Shown piece after piece: positions 11,046 to 19,479 of a stretch of 64,000 nt of DNA. The stretch covers positions 1 to 64,000 of the forward strand of contig NZ_CADDTS010000012.1 of assembly GCF_902753875.1 (NCBI RefSeq), given 5' to 3'. Position numbers and translations under genes: made by a program. The DNA comes from Acinetobacter bouvetii. GTDB taxonomy: Bacteria > Pseudomonadota > Gammaproteobacteria > Pseudomonadales > Moraxellaceae. Position 1 is the stretch's first letter, and the number at the start of each line of letters is the position of its first letter. A model generated the notes under the pieces. That model worked only from the letters and a program-made list of their open reading frames with translations. It did no database searches and was not told the DNA's origin.

Positions 11046-11498
11046 CTATTGATCCGGGATTTCAGCATTCACCAATAAAGTCAGTAATTGCAGGGACTCC
11101 TGCCATCCCAAATAACAGGCTTCTACAGGAATCACATCTGGTATACCGGACTGGGTAATATGCACTTCGGTCCCCACGGAAACAGCCTTGAACTGAATAA
11201 TCACTTCGATGTTGCCCGGTAAATTAGGATCATCAAACTGGTCGGAATAGCGCAACAACTGGTTGGGAATGAGTTCATGATAAGTACCACCGAAACTGTG
11301 GCTAGAACCTGTAGAAAAGTTGGTAAATGACATTTTATAGCTGCCACCCACTTTTGCATCCAGATGATGTACTTTCGCGGTAAAACCATGCGGGGCTAAC
11401 CATTTCACCAATGCATCCGGATCGATAAAAGCCCTATACACTCGTTCTGGTGGTGCGCTAAATACACGATGCAACTTTACTGTATTGCTTTCATTCAT
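11046..11498 (-). CDS. SRPBCC/AHSA1 family protein
   Basis: A 150-residue START-like (AHSA1) protein with a hydrophobic ligand pocket fold. It begins with HRVFSAPPERVYRAFIDPDAL, followed by WLAPHGFTAKVHHLDAKVGG and GGTYHELIPNQLLRY, all typical. The C-terminal helix has GWQESLQLLTLLVNAE. It is the first gene of a pair with the DUF488 gene. The ligand is unknown. Confidence 0.88.
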   Translation of the reverse strand: MNESNTVKLHRVFSAPPERVYRAFIDPDALVKWLAPHGFTAKVHHLDAKVGGSYKMSFTNFSTGSSHSFGGTYHELIPNQLLRYSDQFDDPNLPGNIEVIIQFKAVSVGTEVHITQSGIPDVIPVEACYLGWQESLQLLTLLVNAEIPDQ

Positions 11499-11848
11499 TT
11501 TTGCTTCTCATTATTATCGTTTTATTGCTATTAGTTTATCGCGGCTGATTCATGACTCTGTATGGCTTTGGTATGGCGCCTAGAATTATTTTCCTGAAGA
11601 ATTAAGTTTGAACTTTATACTCATGAAATAATATTGATAATCAGGGTGATATCAATATCCCAAACAAATATTCCTTAAAGGTACAGCAACCCCTTTTAAT
11701 ATAAAAGAAGTCCGTCCTTGTAACAGCAGAAAAAAGCCCTAAGACTTAAAATATATTAGGGCAGATTTATGATCAAAGAAAATCCAAATGCCTGACTTAA
11801 GGCTGGAACACTTTAGAAAACTTTTTCTATATTTTGAAGGTGAAAGAA
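11499..11848. other. Intergenic region with a RraB-gene terminator
   Basis: About 350 bp with no credible ORF. The only clear element is the minus-strand terminator at 11729-11762 for the RraB-family gene; the rest probably holds the promoter of the SRPBCC gene. Confidence 0.6.
11729..11762 (-). terminator. Terminator of the RraB-family gene
   Basis: On the minus strand the stem GCCCTAA/TTAGGGC, with a 13-nt loop, is followed by a run of U; it lies about 90 nt after the stop. Confidence 0.7.
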
Positions 11849-12229
11849 TTAGCTTTTGATTTCATCTTCCCACTCTTCTTCATCATAAACATAAGCCATA
11901 CAGCCCCAACCGTCGTATTCACCGTCATATTGTTCAGCAATTTTGGTAAACCATTCTTCCAGATCGACAATGTCTGAATACTCTGGTTCCATATACACAT
12001 ATATCGTGATAATCCACTCTACAGTATCGGCTTCTTCATCTTCAAACAGGCTGATTTTCTGTTCTTCACTCAACAAATACAGTGCACATCTTTCCGCCTG
12101 ATCCTGTGTTTGAAAAGCAATGGAAAATTCAATTTCATGGGCTTCAGTCAGGTCATCACCATCTTCAGCCATTTGCCAAAGCACGTTACCATTTTCATCA
12201 TCAGGGAATTGTTCAAAATCGCGTGTCAT
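11849..12229 (-). CDS. RraB family (RNase E inhibitor-like) protein
   Basis: A 126-residue, very acidic protein resembling RraB, which in E. coli binds RNase E and alters degradosome activity. The C-terminal motif QYDGEYDGWGCMAYVYDEEE matches the family's EYDGWG signature. An acidic N-terminus starts MTRDFEQFPDDENG; AAGGA lies 10 nt before this ATG, so the eight-codon extension was dropped. RraB membership is clear; RNase E control is inferred. Confidence 0.78.
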   Translation of the reverse strand: MTRDFEQFPDDENGNVLWQMAEDGDDLTEAHEIEFSIAFQTQDQAERCALYLLSEEQKISLFEDEEADTVEWIITIYVYMEPEYSDIVDLEEWFTKIAEQYDGEYDGWGCMAYVYDEEEWEDEIKS

Positions 12230-12367
12230 GGAGCTTGTCCTTATTATTACCATCTAAAAGTGATCTAAAGCTATATCATGCTCCACAGATTAGCTCAAGT
12301 TTGTTTCAGTTGTGCGATTCAAGAACCCAGTGTTTTATTAACAATAATCTTATCAGTACTAGAGCTT

Positions 12368-13321
12368 TCAACCCTGTACCATCTGCGCTCGCAGTTGAGT
12401 CTGTCCAGCTTGCTTATTGACTTTAAAATTTAGCAACAAAGTGGCAAACTTGAATTCTTCACTACGCAAAGCTAAAAAAGACTCTTTGATCCGGGCATGA
12501 CTAAAAGCAGCTCCATAATGATTAATCAGTACAAAATCATCTTTCAGGGATTGAATCATCTGCCCCAGGTTATCTTGCCGTAATTGAGACAAATACAAAT
12601 CGGCTTTACTATTAAAAACATGAGTCACCAAGTCAATGGCAGACTGTCTGCGATTTTCCTCTACATAATCACATTCAGCCGTATCATTTGCCTGAATTGC
12701 ATGTGTAATTTTGCGACGAATCTCTGTTAAATACAGCGCAGAATCTACTTCCTCATAGCCTTCAATAAATTCTTCTAATAAGGTTTGAGCCGGGTATAAA
12801 TACTGGGTGCCATAACCATGAATCTTATTTTCCAGAGCTTTAGAAATAGCGGTTAAATTTTCTTGCTCTACAGCCTGATTATAAAAACCTTTCAAGTGCT
12901 CTCTGGCATTTGCCTCAATTCGCTGCTTGGTATTTTTTTCAAATGTATCCAGATAGAGCCTGAGTTTTTCAATTTTGGCTGTCATTTCTTGTAATAAAAA
13001 TTCTGCCTCAATCTTGGTTGCTTCAACAAAACTTTCGACCTGTATTTTTCGATCAGCCACATAGTTTTCAATATCTAGAACAGGCTGATACTTGTCCAGT
13101 TTTTCGACCTTGTTTCTTAAATTTCCCAGCTCAATCCGATGTGTATTTAATGCATGATGCAGTTCGTCATTCTGCAGTTCATGCTCGGCCAGATTGGTTC
13201 GGGTACGATCAAGATTTGCCTGTAAAGAAACAATGTTATTCTTTTTCTCTTTCAACAGGCGAATGACACCATAAACTAATGCCAGCACAATCACTATTGT
13301 GATGATAAAGAAATAAATCAT
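12368..13321 (-). CDS. Membrane-anchored coiled-coil protein with DUF4041-like domain
   Basis: A 317-residue protein. Residues 4-22 form one membrane helix (FFIITIVIVLALVYGVIRLL), then come long charged coiled coils to about residue 150. The block KYQPVLDIENYVADRK and the C-terminal part (about 225-300: FNSKADLYLSQLRQDNLGQM, then SHARIKESFLALRSEEFKFA) resemble DUF4041. DUF4041 occurs in the SNIPE anti-phage proteins, where membrane helix and DUF4041 are followed by a GIY-YIG nuclease. Here the chain stops right after the domain, and the downstream 140 bp has stops in every frame. The match is by eye and divergent. Confidence 0.6.
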   Translation of the reverse strand: MIYFFIITIVIVLALVYGVIRLLKEKKNNIVSLQANLDRTRTNLAEHELQNDELHHALNTHRIELGNLRNKVEKLDKYQPVLDIENYVADRKIQVESFVEATKIEAEFLLQEMTAKIEKLRLYLDTFEKNTKQRIEANAREHLKGFYNQAVEQENLTAISKALENKIHGYGTQYLYPAQTLLEEFIEGYEEVDSALYLTEIRRKITHAIQANDTAECDYVEENRRQSAIDLVTHVFNSKADLYLSQLRQDNLGQMIQSLKDDFVLINHYGAAFSHARIKESFLALRSEEFKFATLLLNFKVNKQAGQTQLRAQMVQG

Positions 13322-13595
13322 TTTTTATTATCTCAGAAAACACACCTTACGGTAGTAATTAACTGATCATTTTTCAATCACTAAAAATAGGTATATTATT
13401 TCTATTTGTATCACTTAAAATTCAAAATTTAATAAAAAAAGTTTTATTTTTCAAATTATTAATTATTTAACTCATTTTCAACCTGATTCAACTGCAAGCG
13501 TGATTTTTAGCACCAAAAGAGCAACTTTTCCAAAACCTAAATCCCTTGCTGAATGAGCTTATAATCGGGTTATAAAACCCTGTTTGACCTATGCC

Positions 13596-14261
13596 TTAAA
13601 AAGGAACATTAGCTTTAATCTCAACATTTTTTCCACTTAAAGGTTGTGTAAATGCGAGATAACTTGCATGTAATGCCATACGTTTTAATGGACTTTGATA
13701 GGGTTCTGGATGATACAGTTTGTCACCAGTTATCGGATGACCGATATATTGCATATGCACCCGTAGTTGATGAGAACGTCCGGTAACCGGAGTCAGCAAT
13801 ACCCGCGTGATGTCTTCAGCTGCAGAATACTGCAAGGCCTGATATAAGGTTTGGGCTGGTTTGCCCAGTTCAAAATGTACGATTTGACGGGGGCGATTTT
13901 CCCAATCGGTGATCAGAGGTACATCAACACTGCCCTCAGCTTCAATTTTCCCCTGTACCAAGGCAATATAGTTTTTCTTGACCGTACGTGCCTGAAACAT
14001 TTTACTGACCGCCACTTCAGCATCGCGGTGTTTGGCAAACATCAGAATCCCCGAAGTTGCCATATCCAGACGGTGAGTGATTTTGGCATTCGGATATTGT
14101 GCTAAAACCCGTAAATAGGCGCTGTCATGATGCTCGGGTAAGCGCCCCGGAACCGACAACAGCCCTGCCGGCTTCTCAATCACCACCAGATCTTCATCTT
14201 CATAGACAATAGCAAGCGGTTCTTGCGGTGGCATATAAACAAAGTTGTCGTTGACGGGCAT
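13596..14261 (-). CDS. rluA: Pseudouridine synthase RluA (23S rRNA/tRNA)
   Basis: A 221-residue RluA-family enzyme that isomerises uridine to pseudouridine in 23S rRNA position 746 and tRNA position 32 in E. coli. The catalytic Asp is in THRLDMATSGI; EKPAGLLSVPGRLPEH and ITGRSHQLRVHMQYIGHPI are near-identical in pattern to E. coli RluA. The start MPVNDNFVYMPPQEP was taken from that comparison; 13 upstream codons were dropped. No S4 domain is present, which also fits RluA. Confidence 0.9.
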   Translation of the reverse strand: MPVNDNFVYMPPQEPLAIVYEDEDLVVIEKPAGLLSVPGRLPEHHDSAYLRVLAQYPNAKITHRLDMATSGILMFAKHRDAEVAVSKMFQARTVKKNYIALVQGKIEAEGSVDVPLITDWENRPRQIVHFELGKPAQTLYQALQYSAAEDITRVLLTPVTGRSHQLRVHMQYIGHPITGDKLYHPEPYQSPLKRMALHASYLAFTQPLSGKNVEIKANVPF

Positions 14262-14346
14262 GTGGATACAGCTATTGGGAGCAAGGCCGCAAAATAACAA
14301 GCTCTCGTGCAGGTGTCAATCCACCCCCGCCAGCTTCAGACCAGGC

Positions 14347-14787
14347 TTAGGCCGAGCTGAGCAAACTCTCTTTATAGTGGTTTTTTAATGTGTCCAGTTG
14401 ACCATCTAAAAAATTCAGCAAATGCGCCCTTGCCTCTTCCAAACTGAGCTGTTTAAAAGTAACGTAGTCCTTGGTATTCAAGGTCAATAAACCAAACAGG
14501 TTTTTCTGCGGAGTAATGATTTCTATATCACTTTCCAGCTTAAACGCCAATTGCTCAGATGCAGCATAGGCATTCAGGCTTAAGCGAAGGTTTTGCTGGG
14601 TTGCCGTATTGGTGACAGTAAAAGCGGTAATGGCACCATTCATTTCCAGTTGTGAAAGCCAATGCCGTCGCCAATTCATCTCGTCAAACTGGCTTAAGAT
14701 TTCATTCCCTTCAAATACTCCAAGCACCTCTGCATCCTGCTCACTCAGATGTTGAGGCTGACGAATTTCCAATTCGTACTTTTTCAT
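14347..14787 (-). CDS. Hypothetical protein
   Basis: A 146-residue protein that I do not recognise. It starts MKKYELEIRQPQHLSEQDAE and has a mixed alpha/beta composition with no signal peptide, membrane helix or cysteine pair. Alternating hydrophobic strands (AITAFTVTNTATQQNLRLSL) suggest a small beta-rich domain. It lies 85 nt ahead of rluA on the same strand and may be co-transcribed with it. Confidence 0.6.
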   Translation of the reverse strand: MKKYELEIRQPQHLSEQDAEVLGVFEGNEILSQFDEMNWRRHWLSQLEMNGAITAFTVTNTATQQNLRLSLNAYAASEQLAFKLESDIEIITPQKNLFGLLTLNTKDYVTFKQLSLEEARAHLLNFLDGQLDTLKNHYKESLLSSA

Positions 14788-15392
14788 TTTTGCTGCTCAT
14801 TTAACAATGATCAAATTACATTCTAAGCCCTGTTTTTTCAAAGCGAGTATTTTGTTTTGTGATGGAAAATCATTTGTGATCAAATGACAAATATAGTTTT
14901 AATGATCCAATATACACTCATGAGCTGAAATATTGATACAGTTTAAATTTATGAAAAGGAAGAGAATTAAGAAAAATTATTATTTTAAAAATCTTTTAGG
15001 GTGCTAGGGAAAACATCTTTGGTTTACTTCAACTATCACGCTTTGTAAGTCATGATCTTATAGCCTATAAATTTGTGATCTATAGCGTCCTAAGCCGAAT
15101 CGAGACCTTTTGGGTAAGTACTACACTCACGTTGTACGCAACTGGCAGCAATCTACTCTTTTCGATCCCTTATCACACCCTTGAGATATATGTTAATCAA
15201 AGCGGGCTGGGATTAATTCCCTAAGATTTTTCATCTTTCATGTTTTTTGGTAATTTTTCTCTTAAAATAAAATATAAACGGGATTTTTTATCTTTTAGAT
15301 CAAAATTCAGGTTTTTTATTGCATAAAATACAAGATTAATGAAATTAAAAATCAAAAAATAATCTTCATTTTTGAATTTTCCTCAGTCTAAT
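14788..15392. other. 605-bp gene-free region holding repeat copy 1
   Basis: No ORF of interest is seen. About 240 bp in the middle (14992-15232) match a second element at 16652-16892; the rest is A+T-rich. Confidence 0.7.
14992..15232 (+). repeat. Structured repeat, copy 1 (possible small RNA)
   Basis: This block aligns along its length with 16652-16892 in the same orientation. The core 15078-15170 (from ATCTATAGCGTCCTAAGCC to CTTTTCGATCCCT) differs from the other copy at one of 93 positions, while flanks drift. Hairpins are visible: GTTG/CAAC at 15131-15142 and GGGA/TCCC at 15209-15221. An upstream stem near 15035-15055 keeps pairing despite changes. A structured RNA is likely; multi-copy C4-like small RNAs are reported in A. 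baumannii, but I could not test this. Confidence 0.6.
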
Positions 15393-16109
15393 TTAATCTG
15401 CCAGATAATAATCAACCGTGGAAACCACACGAACTTTCTTTAAATAAGGCGTATTACTGTCGCGATCTTCAATACTGAATAAGCCCTGATTAGCCGATTT
15501 AATTTTACCCAAACGGCTTTTGGAATCTGCGGCAAATTTCTCTGCCACAGTGCGGGCATTTTCGGTCGCCTGCTCAATCATGGCCGGTTTAATGTCATTC
15601 AGTTTGGTAAATAAATACTCGGTTCGTTGTCCCGAATCATCACCACCAAAAGCTATGCCCTTTTTACCCAATGCCACCAGACGGCTTTGTGCCGCCCGCA
15701 CCGCATCGATTCGATGCGTATAAACGGTGATGGTCTGATGCGCGGTATAACGCAGTGCGACATTGGCATCGCCACCATATTGCTGGGCATATTTATCAGT
15801 CGTGACTGGCGCTGCCGTGGTGATTTCTTCAGCTTTAAAGCCTTCATTTTTTAAAAAGGCCTGTATTTGCTGGGTCTGTATTTCCATGGTGTCATACAAC
15901 TGGGTTAAATCCTGACTGGCCGAACTAAAACGGATGGGCCAAACCGCAACATCAGCCTTTACTTCACGTTCAGACAAGCCTTTGACTGAAACCACACGCT
16001 CATATTGTTTAATTTTGACGGCACTATTGCCCAGTATCCAGCCAGCAATAATCATTCCCAGGCAAATAAAAGCGCCTAAAATCAGTGCAGGCTTAAATTG
16101 ACTCATCAT
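15393..16109 (-). CDS. SIMPL domain (DUF541) protein
   Basis: A 238-residue envelope protein. One N-terminal membrane helix or uncleaved signal (about residues 10-28: LILGAFICLGMIIAGWILG) precedes a SIMPL/DUF541 domain that begins VVSVKGLSEREVKADVAVWPI and ends VRVVSTVDYYLAD. Members form oligomeric periplasmic rings and have been linked to oxidative stress in E. coli (YggE); function here is unknown. GAGGAG lies 6 nt before the ATG at 16109. The gene and its DUF6868 neighbour are bracketed by the two structured repeats. Confidence 0.85.
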   Translation of the reverse strand: MMSQFKPALILGAFICLGMIIAGWILGNSAVKIKQYERVVSVKGLSEREVKADVAVWPIRFSSASQDLTQLYDTMEIQTQQIQAFLKNEGFKAEEITTAAPVTTDKYAQQYGGDANVALRYTAHQTITVYTHRIDAVRAAQSRLVALGKKGIAFGGDDSGQRTEYLFTKLNDIKPAMIEQATENARTVAEKFAADSKSRLGKIKSANQGLFSIEDRDSNTPYLKKVRVVSTVDYYLAD

Positions 16110-16249
16110 CTTCAACTCCTCTTCATAAGATATTTTTATTAGGGTGCTATTTTTTGAGTTGCCTAGAAAACGGGAAGTTTATATAGATTGCCCAGCATAC
16201 TTGAAGGGTGCCAGAATTTTTAATGATTGAGTTCTACTTACATTTTTAC

Positions 16250-16501
16250 TTAGTTGCTTTTAAGCAGATATAAGGCCAGAAACGGCACCAAATTAAACAG
16301 CAAAATACCAATTTTATAGACTGCCATACCTCCATAATGAATGGCATCGAAAGTGCGATCGGAAAGTTGAAACCATTTGCCATGTACCTGTTTAATCCAG
16401 TCGCGGCCGAACATAATGGCCAAAAACCATATCATTAAAATGATGTAATTAATCAGTAATGAGCAAAGTAAAAATTGACGCCAGAAATCGAGGTTCATCA
16501 T
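16250..16501 (-). CDS. DUF6868 family small membrane protein
   Basis: An 83-residue protein with two membrane helices, at about residues 10-32 (LLCSLLINYIILMIWFLAIM) and 58-80 (VYKIGILLFNLVPFLALYLL). A conserved middle, GRDWIKQVHGKWFQLSDRTF followed by DAIHYGGMA, is typical of the DUF6868 family in marine and soil gammaproteobacteria. The function is unknown. AGGGA precedes the ATG. It lies upstream of the SIMPL gene on the same strand. Confidence 0.78.
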   Translation of the reverse strand: MMNLDFWRQFLLCSLLINYIILMIWFLAIMFGRDWIKQVHGKWFQLSDRTFDAIHYGGMAVYKIGILLFNLVPFLALYLLKSN

Positions 16502-17099
16502 ATTGATTCCCTGCCTGCGTAGTCGCTTATGATTTCTAAATTAACAGATTTGGCAAACGAAAATGAACAACTGATTTGTATCTGCTTTTTTGGATTCGAA
16601 TTGAATGTTATCAATTTGATTTATAATTATTTTTGTCTTTTATCATTCAGAATTTTTAAGGGGATGAGGGAAAACATCTGCGGTTTACTTCAACCATTAT
16701 AACTTTGTAAGTTATAACCCTGTGCCTATACATTGGTAATCTATAGCGTCCTAAGCCGAATCGAGACCTTTTGGGTAAGTACTACACGCACGTTGTACGC
16801 AACTGGCAGCAATCTACTCTTTTCGATCCCTATCACCCTTGAGATATAGAATAGCCAAAGCACGGCGGGATTAATTCCCGAAGATACTTTCATTTTGATC
16901 ATTTTCAGGATTTTTTCCCGCCTGATGAAAAATCCCAAGAAATTTTTCCCCTTCAGCTGCAAAATGGCGTGTTTTATTGCGTAAAAACCTATGCTCTAGC
17001 AATATTTTCTCTCTCGATGGGTTGTCTATTTTCCGATTCACACTCATGAAAAGATCTATCTTACTGATTGATAGTGTCTTTCTTATAATTGCGCGCTGA
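16502..17099. other. 598-bp gene-free region holding repeat copy 2
   Basis: It contains the second structured repeat (16652-16892). A 73-codon frame on the minus strand crosses it and is not credible as a gene. The remaining A+T-rich parts show nothing clear. Confidence 0.7.
16652..16892 (+). repeat. Structured repeat, copy 2 (possible small RNA)
   Basis: It is a direct copy of 14992-15232, offset by 1,661 bp in the core. Hairpins: GGTT/AACC (16682-16695), a perfect 9-bp stem 16697-16705 with 16709-16717 around a TGT loop, GTTG/CAAC near 16792-16803, and CGGGA/TCCCG near 16866-16880. In the second hairpin a U-A pair replaces a C-G pair of copy 1, a compensatory change that favours a folded RNA. 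Strand of transcription is not known. Confidence 0.6.
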
Positions 17100-17801
17100 T
17101 CATTTCTTCTTGGTCATTTCAGAAAGTAAATCCAGTTGGATTTCCTGAATTTTTGCCAACCGATCCCATTGATGCATTAAAAGATGATCCAATTTTTCAT
17201 GTAAATGACGAATCTCCAGTTCAGCTTTTAAATTCACCTGATAATCATTTTGCGAACGTAGACGGTCTTTGGCTTCCTGCCGATTTTGGCTCATCATGAT
17301 TACCGGCGCTTGAATGGCTGCCAAACATGACAACATTAAATTCAATAAGATAAATGGATATGGGTCGGCAGGATGTTTCACCATTACCACAGTATTGACC
17401 AAAATCCACAGGGCCAAGAAAATGGCAAAGCAGATCAAAAAGGTCCAGCTACCGCCAAAACTTGCAATTTTATCGGCCAGTTTTTCTCCAAAAGTCCAAT
17501 TCTGATCGAGCTTGTTTTCTATATTTTTACTGATCAGCTCATGCTGTTGCATGCTGTTCAGCACTTCATATTCCAGATCGGTCACTTCACCTTGTTCAGA
17601 TTTTAATATGGACTGTACATACTGCATGCGGTATTTGGTTAAATCGACTTGGCAAATGTAATCTTGCGTGCTCCATTCGGGGTAATCTTTGGCAATCTCT
17701 TCTGTAATAACTTTACGTATAGTTCCGATTGGGACCAGATTTTTTTTAGGAAAGCTTTTTCCGCAGACCATACACGTTTGACATTCCGTTCTTCCGTTCA
17801 T
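17100..17801 (-). CDS. DUF1003 family membrane protein
   Basis: A 233-residue protein. Near the N-terminus is a CxxC pair and CGKSFPKKNLVPIGTIR, typical of the cysteine-bearing form of DUF1003. Two membrane helices follow, at about residues 118-138 (WTFLICFAIFLALWILVNTV) and 150-172 (PFILLNLMLSCLAAIQAPVI), with the family motif IMMSQNRQEAKDRLRSQNDY right after. A charged coiled-coil tail ends the chain. The function is unknown. Confidence 0.86.
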   Translation of the reverse strand: MNGRTECQTCMVCGKSFPKKNLVPIGTIRKVITEEIAKDYPEWSTQDYICQVDLTKYRMQYVQSILKSEQGEVTDLEYEVLNSMQQHELISKNIENKLDQNWTFGEKLADKIASFGGSWTFLICFAIFLALWILVNTVVMVKHPADPYPFILLNLMLSCLAAIQAPVIMMSQNRQEAKDRLRSQNDYQVNLKAELEIRHLHEKLDHLLMHQWDRLAKIQEIQLDLLSEMTKKK

Positions 17802-17920
17802 ACCCCATGACCTCTTTTGTTTTATCTGATCATTATGCGTCTATTTGTCTGACATGCCAGAACATTTTCCAGATTTTCCATGCAGTCGGTCGTTCCAATC
17901 ATCTACATAAGGCACGCGTG

Positions 17921-18160
17921 CTATTTTACATAAAGTTGATGTACATGCTGATTGATATAGGCATTTAGACCATCACCATACTGTGCCAGCTGTTTCATAT
18001 TTTCCACATGCTGATAGCCTGCACTTGCATAGTTATAGGTATAAATTCTGGATTTTTTCTTGAATTGAATACGAATAAACTCCTGTCCAATTTCGTAGTT
18101 GGCCACACCTGAGTCATGGTTCAGATCAAGATAATGTTGCAATGCTTCAATCCTAAACAC
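17921..18160 (-). CDS. Hypothetical protein, KTSC-like
   Basis: A small protein of 79 residues. The segment SGVANYEIGQEFIRIQFKKK followed by SRIYTYNYASAG resembles KTSC-type domains, in which a short strand is followed by Y/Y-rich turns, but the match is weak. No function can be given. It is a separate unit from the DUF1003 gene, 120 nt away on the same strand. Confidence 0.55.
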   Translation of the reverse strand: MFRIEALQHYLDLNHDSGVANYEIGQEFIRIQFKKKSRIYTYNYASAGYQHVENMKQLAQYGDGLNAYINQHVHQLYVK

Positions 18161-18248
18161 GCTAAATCTACTGTTTTAAATGGGGCTGTATTGGATAATT
18201 TTCAAACAAAACTCAATAATCAACCCTTAAAGGAATTAAGCAATCCAA

Positions 18249-18277
18249 AAAAACTCCGCCAATCTGGCAGAGTTTTT
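18249..18277 (-). terminator. Terminator of the 68-residue cysteine-tail gene
   Basis: AAAAACTC and GCCA pair with TGGC and GAGTTTTT around a 3-nt loop, 17 nt after the stop of the gene at 18294. It is symmetrical, so it could work in both directions. Confidence 0.8.
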
Positions 18278-18293
18278 ACCGTTTAGCTTTGAG

Positions 18294-18500
18294 TTATTCC
18301 GTACAGCACTTGCTGCAACCTTCGACCTTTTCAGTCGGCCAATTCATTCTTGCGCGCTTATAAGCCAGCCCGTAATTTGCAAAATAGCCAATCAAGATTT
18401 GGTCGTCAAACTTGGGCAGGTCTTCGCAGCCCAGTGTTGCATTATGGATTTGGTGGATGCCTTTGGCCGTTGGATGTTCATCTACAATAAATTTAATCAT
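18294..18500 (-). CDS. Small protein with C-terminal CxxCC motif
   Basis: A 68-residue protein that I do not recognise. It begins MIKFIVDEHPTAKGIHQIHN and ends KVEGCSKCCTE, a CxxCC cluster that could bind metal or be redox active. A further Cys is at LGCEDLP. A hairpin terminator follows directly, which supports a real gene. Confidence 0.65.
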   Translation of the reverse strand: MIKFIVDEHPTAKGIHQIHNATLGCEDLPKFDDQILIGYFANYGLAYKRARMNWPTEKVEGCSKCCTE

Positions 18501-18721
18501 GAATTATTCCCCGAATTTTTTTTATAAAGTTCAAACATGAACAAACCCATATAAAAATTATGGATTTAATTCCATATTAAAATTATGCCTTTATTGAATA
18601 AAAATCAACCATTTTATTTTTCTTGTATTTTCAGGTTAGTTTTTCTATTTTTTATTGAAATAAAACCCATCACCACTAAATTCAGTCAATAGATCAGTAA
18701 CTTAAAAATAAAGCTTTTGCC

Positions 18722-18775
18722 GGCTTTAGCCTTCTTCAATGTGGATTCATGATGCATTGAGAAAGGCTTAAAGCC
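18722..18775 (-). terminator. Long imperfect hairpin downstream of the DUF4126 gene
   Basis: GGCTTT-AGCCTT (18722-18733) pairs with AAGGCTT-AAAGCC (18763-18775), and CAATG pairs with CATTG inside. It lies 20 nt after the DUF4126 stop. On the minus strand the following bases are only moderately U-rich, so termination is likely but not certain. Confidence 0.55.
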
Positions 18776-18794
18776 TAATCTCAGGCAGATTCGT

Positions 18795-19373
18795 TTAGTG
18801 CAAAGGATGTTGCATATTTTCCAGTTTTTTCTTCCTGATCCAGCGCACCACCCACACGATCAGTAGCACAACGAAAATTACCACCAGCACTGGCACAATT
18901 AAGGATAAAACCGACAGCACGGCCGCACCTATCCACTCCCCTGTAGAAATGACCGGATTCGCCACGCCACCCGTCGTTGCTGTAGACACGCCACGAACCG
19001 CCACCGTACTCATCTGCACGGCTCCGGCTGTACCACCACCGACAATAATCGCTGCCGCCCAACTGGCAAACTGCGACATTTCCCCGCTACTGACTGCCAT
19101 TGTCGCCAGCGTTCCTGCAACCATTGCTGCAGGTGTGGAAACGGTATCCAAAGCATTGTCGACCCAAGGAATGTAATAAGCTGCAATTTCACAGAGGGTT
19201 GCCACTGCCAGAGCGATACATACCGAAGGCATCGCCAGCCATTCAAACCCTTTCATTGGTTCAAACCAGCCCATTAGCGATGCGATACTCATCACCAGCA
19301 ACGGTACAAACACTCGAAAACCGCAGGCAGCGCTCAGGCCAATACCTATACATAATCCTAATATTGTTTCCAT
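18795..19373 (-). CDS. DUF4126 family membrane protein
   Basis: A 192-residue, glycine/alanine-rich membrane protein with five or so hydrophobic helices. The N-terminus METILGLCIGIGLSAACGFR and the segments AYYIPWVDNALDTVSTPAA and GTAGAVQMSTVAVRG are typical for DUF4126. The C-terminal helix VPVLVVIFVVLLIVWVVRWI is followed by a basic tail. The start was set to METILG because GGAAGGGA lies ahead; seven upstream codons were dropped. The function is unknown. Confidence 0.85.
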   Translation of the reverse strand: METILGLCIGIGLSAACGFRVFVPLLVMSIASLMGWFEPMKGFEWLAMPSVCIALAVATLCEIAAYYIPWVDNALDTVSTPAAMVAGTLATMAVSSGEMSQFASWAAAIIVGGGTAGAVQMSTVAVRGVSTATTGGVANPVISTGEWIGAAVLSVLSLIVPVLVVIFVVLLIVWVVRWIRKKKLENMQHPLH

Positions 19374-19414
19374 GAGTCTGTCCCTTCCCTGCATTTTTAT
19401 TTTTATAAATTAGC

Positions 19415-19446
19415 AAAAAGCCCTATCAGGTGATAGGGCTTTTTTT
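19415..19446 (-). terminator. Terminator of the 47-residue zinc-ribbon gene
   Basis: A perfect 14-bp stem, AAAAAGCCCTATCA/TGATAGGGCTTTTT, with a 2-nt loop, 34 nt after the stop at 19480. Symmetrical, so it could work on either strand. Confidence 0.88.
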
Positions 19447-19479
19447 CTTAACAGCGGGTAACTGTTAGTGTTTTGCAGC

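Noticed and set aside
16741..16962. 73-codon minus-strand frame across repeat copy 2
   Set aside because: The equivalent region of copy 1 carries indels that would break this frame, so selection acts on structure, not on this protein.
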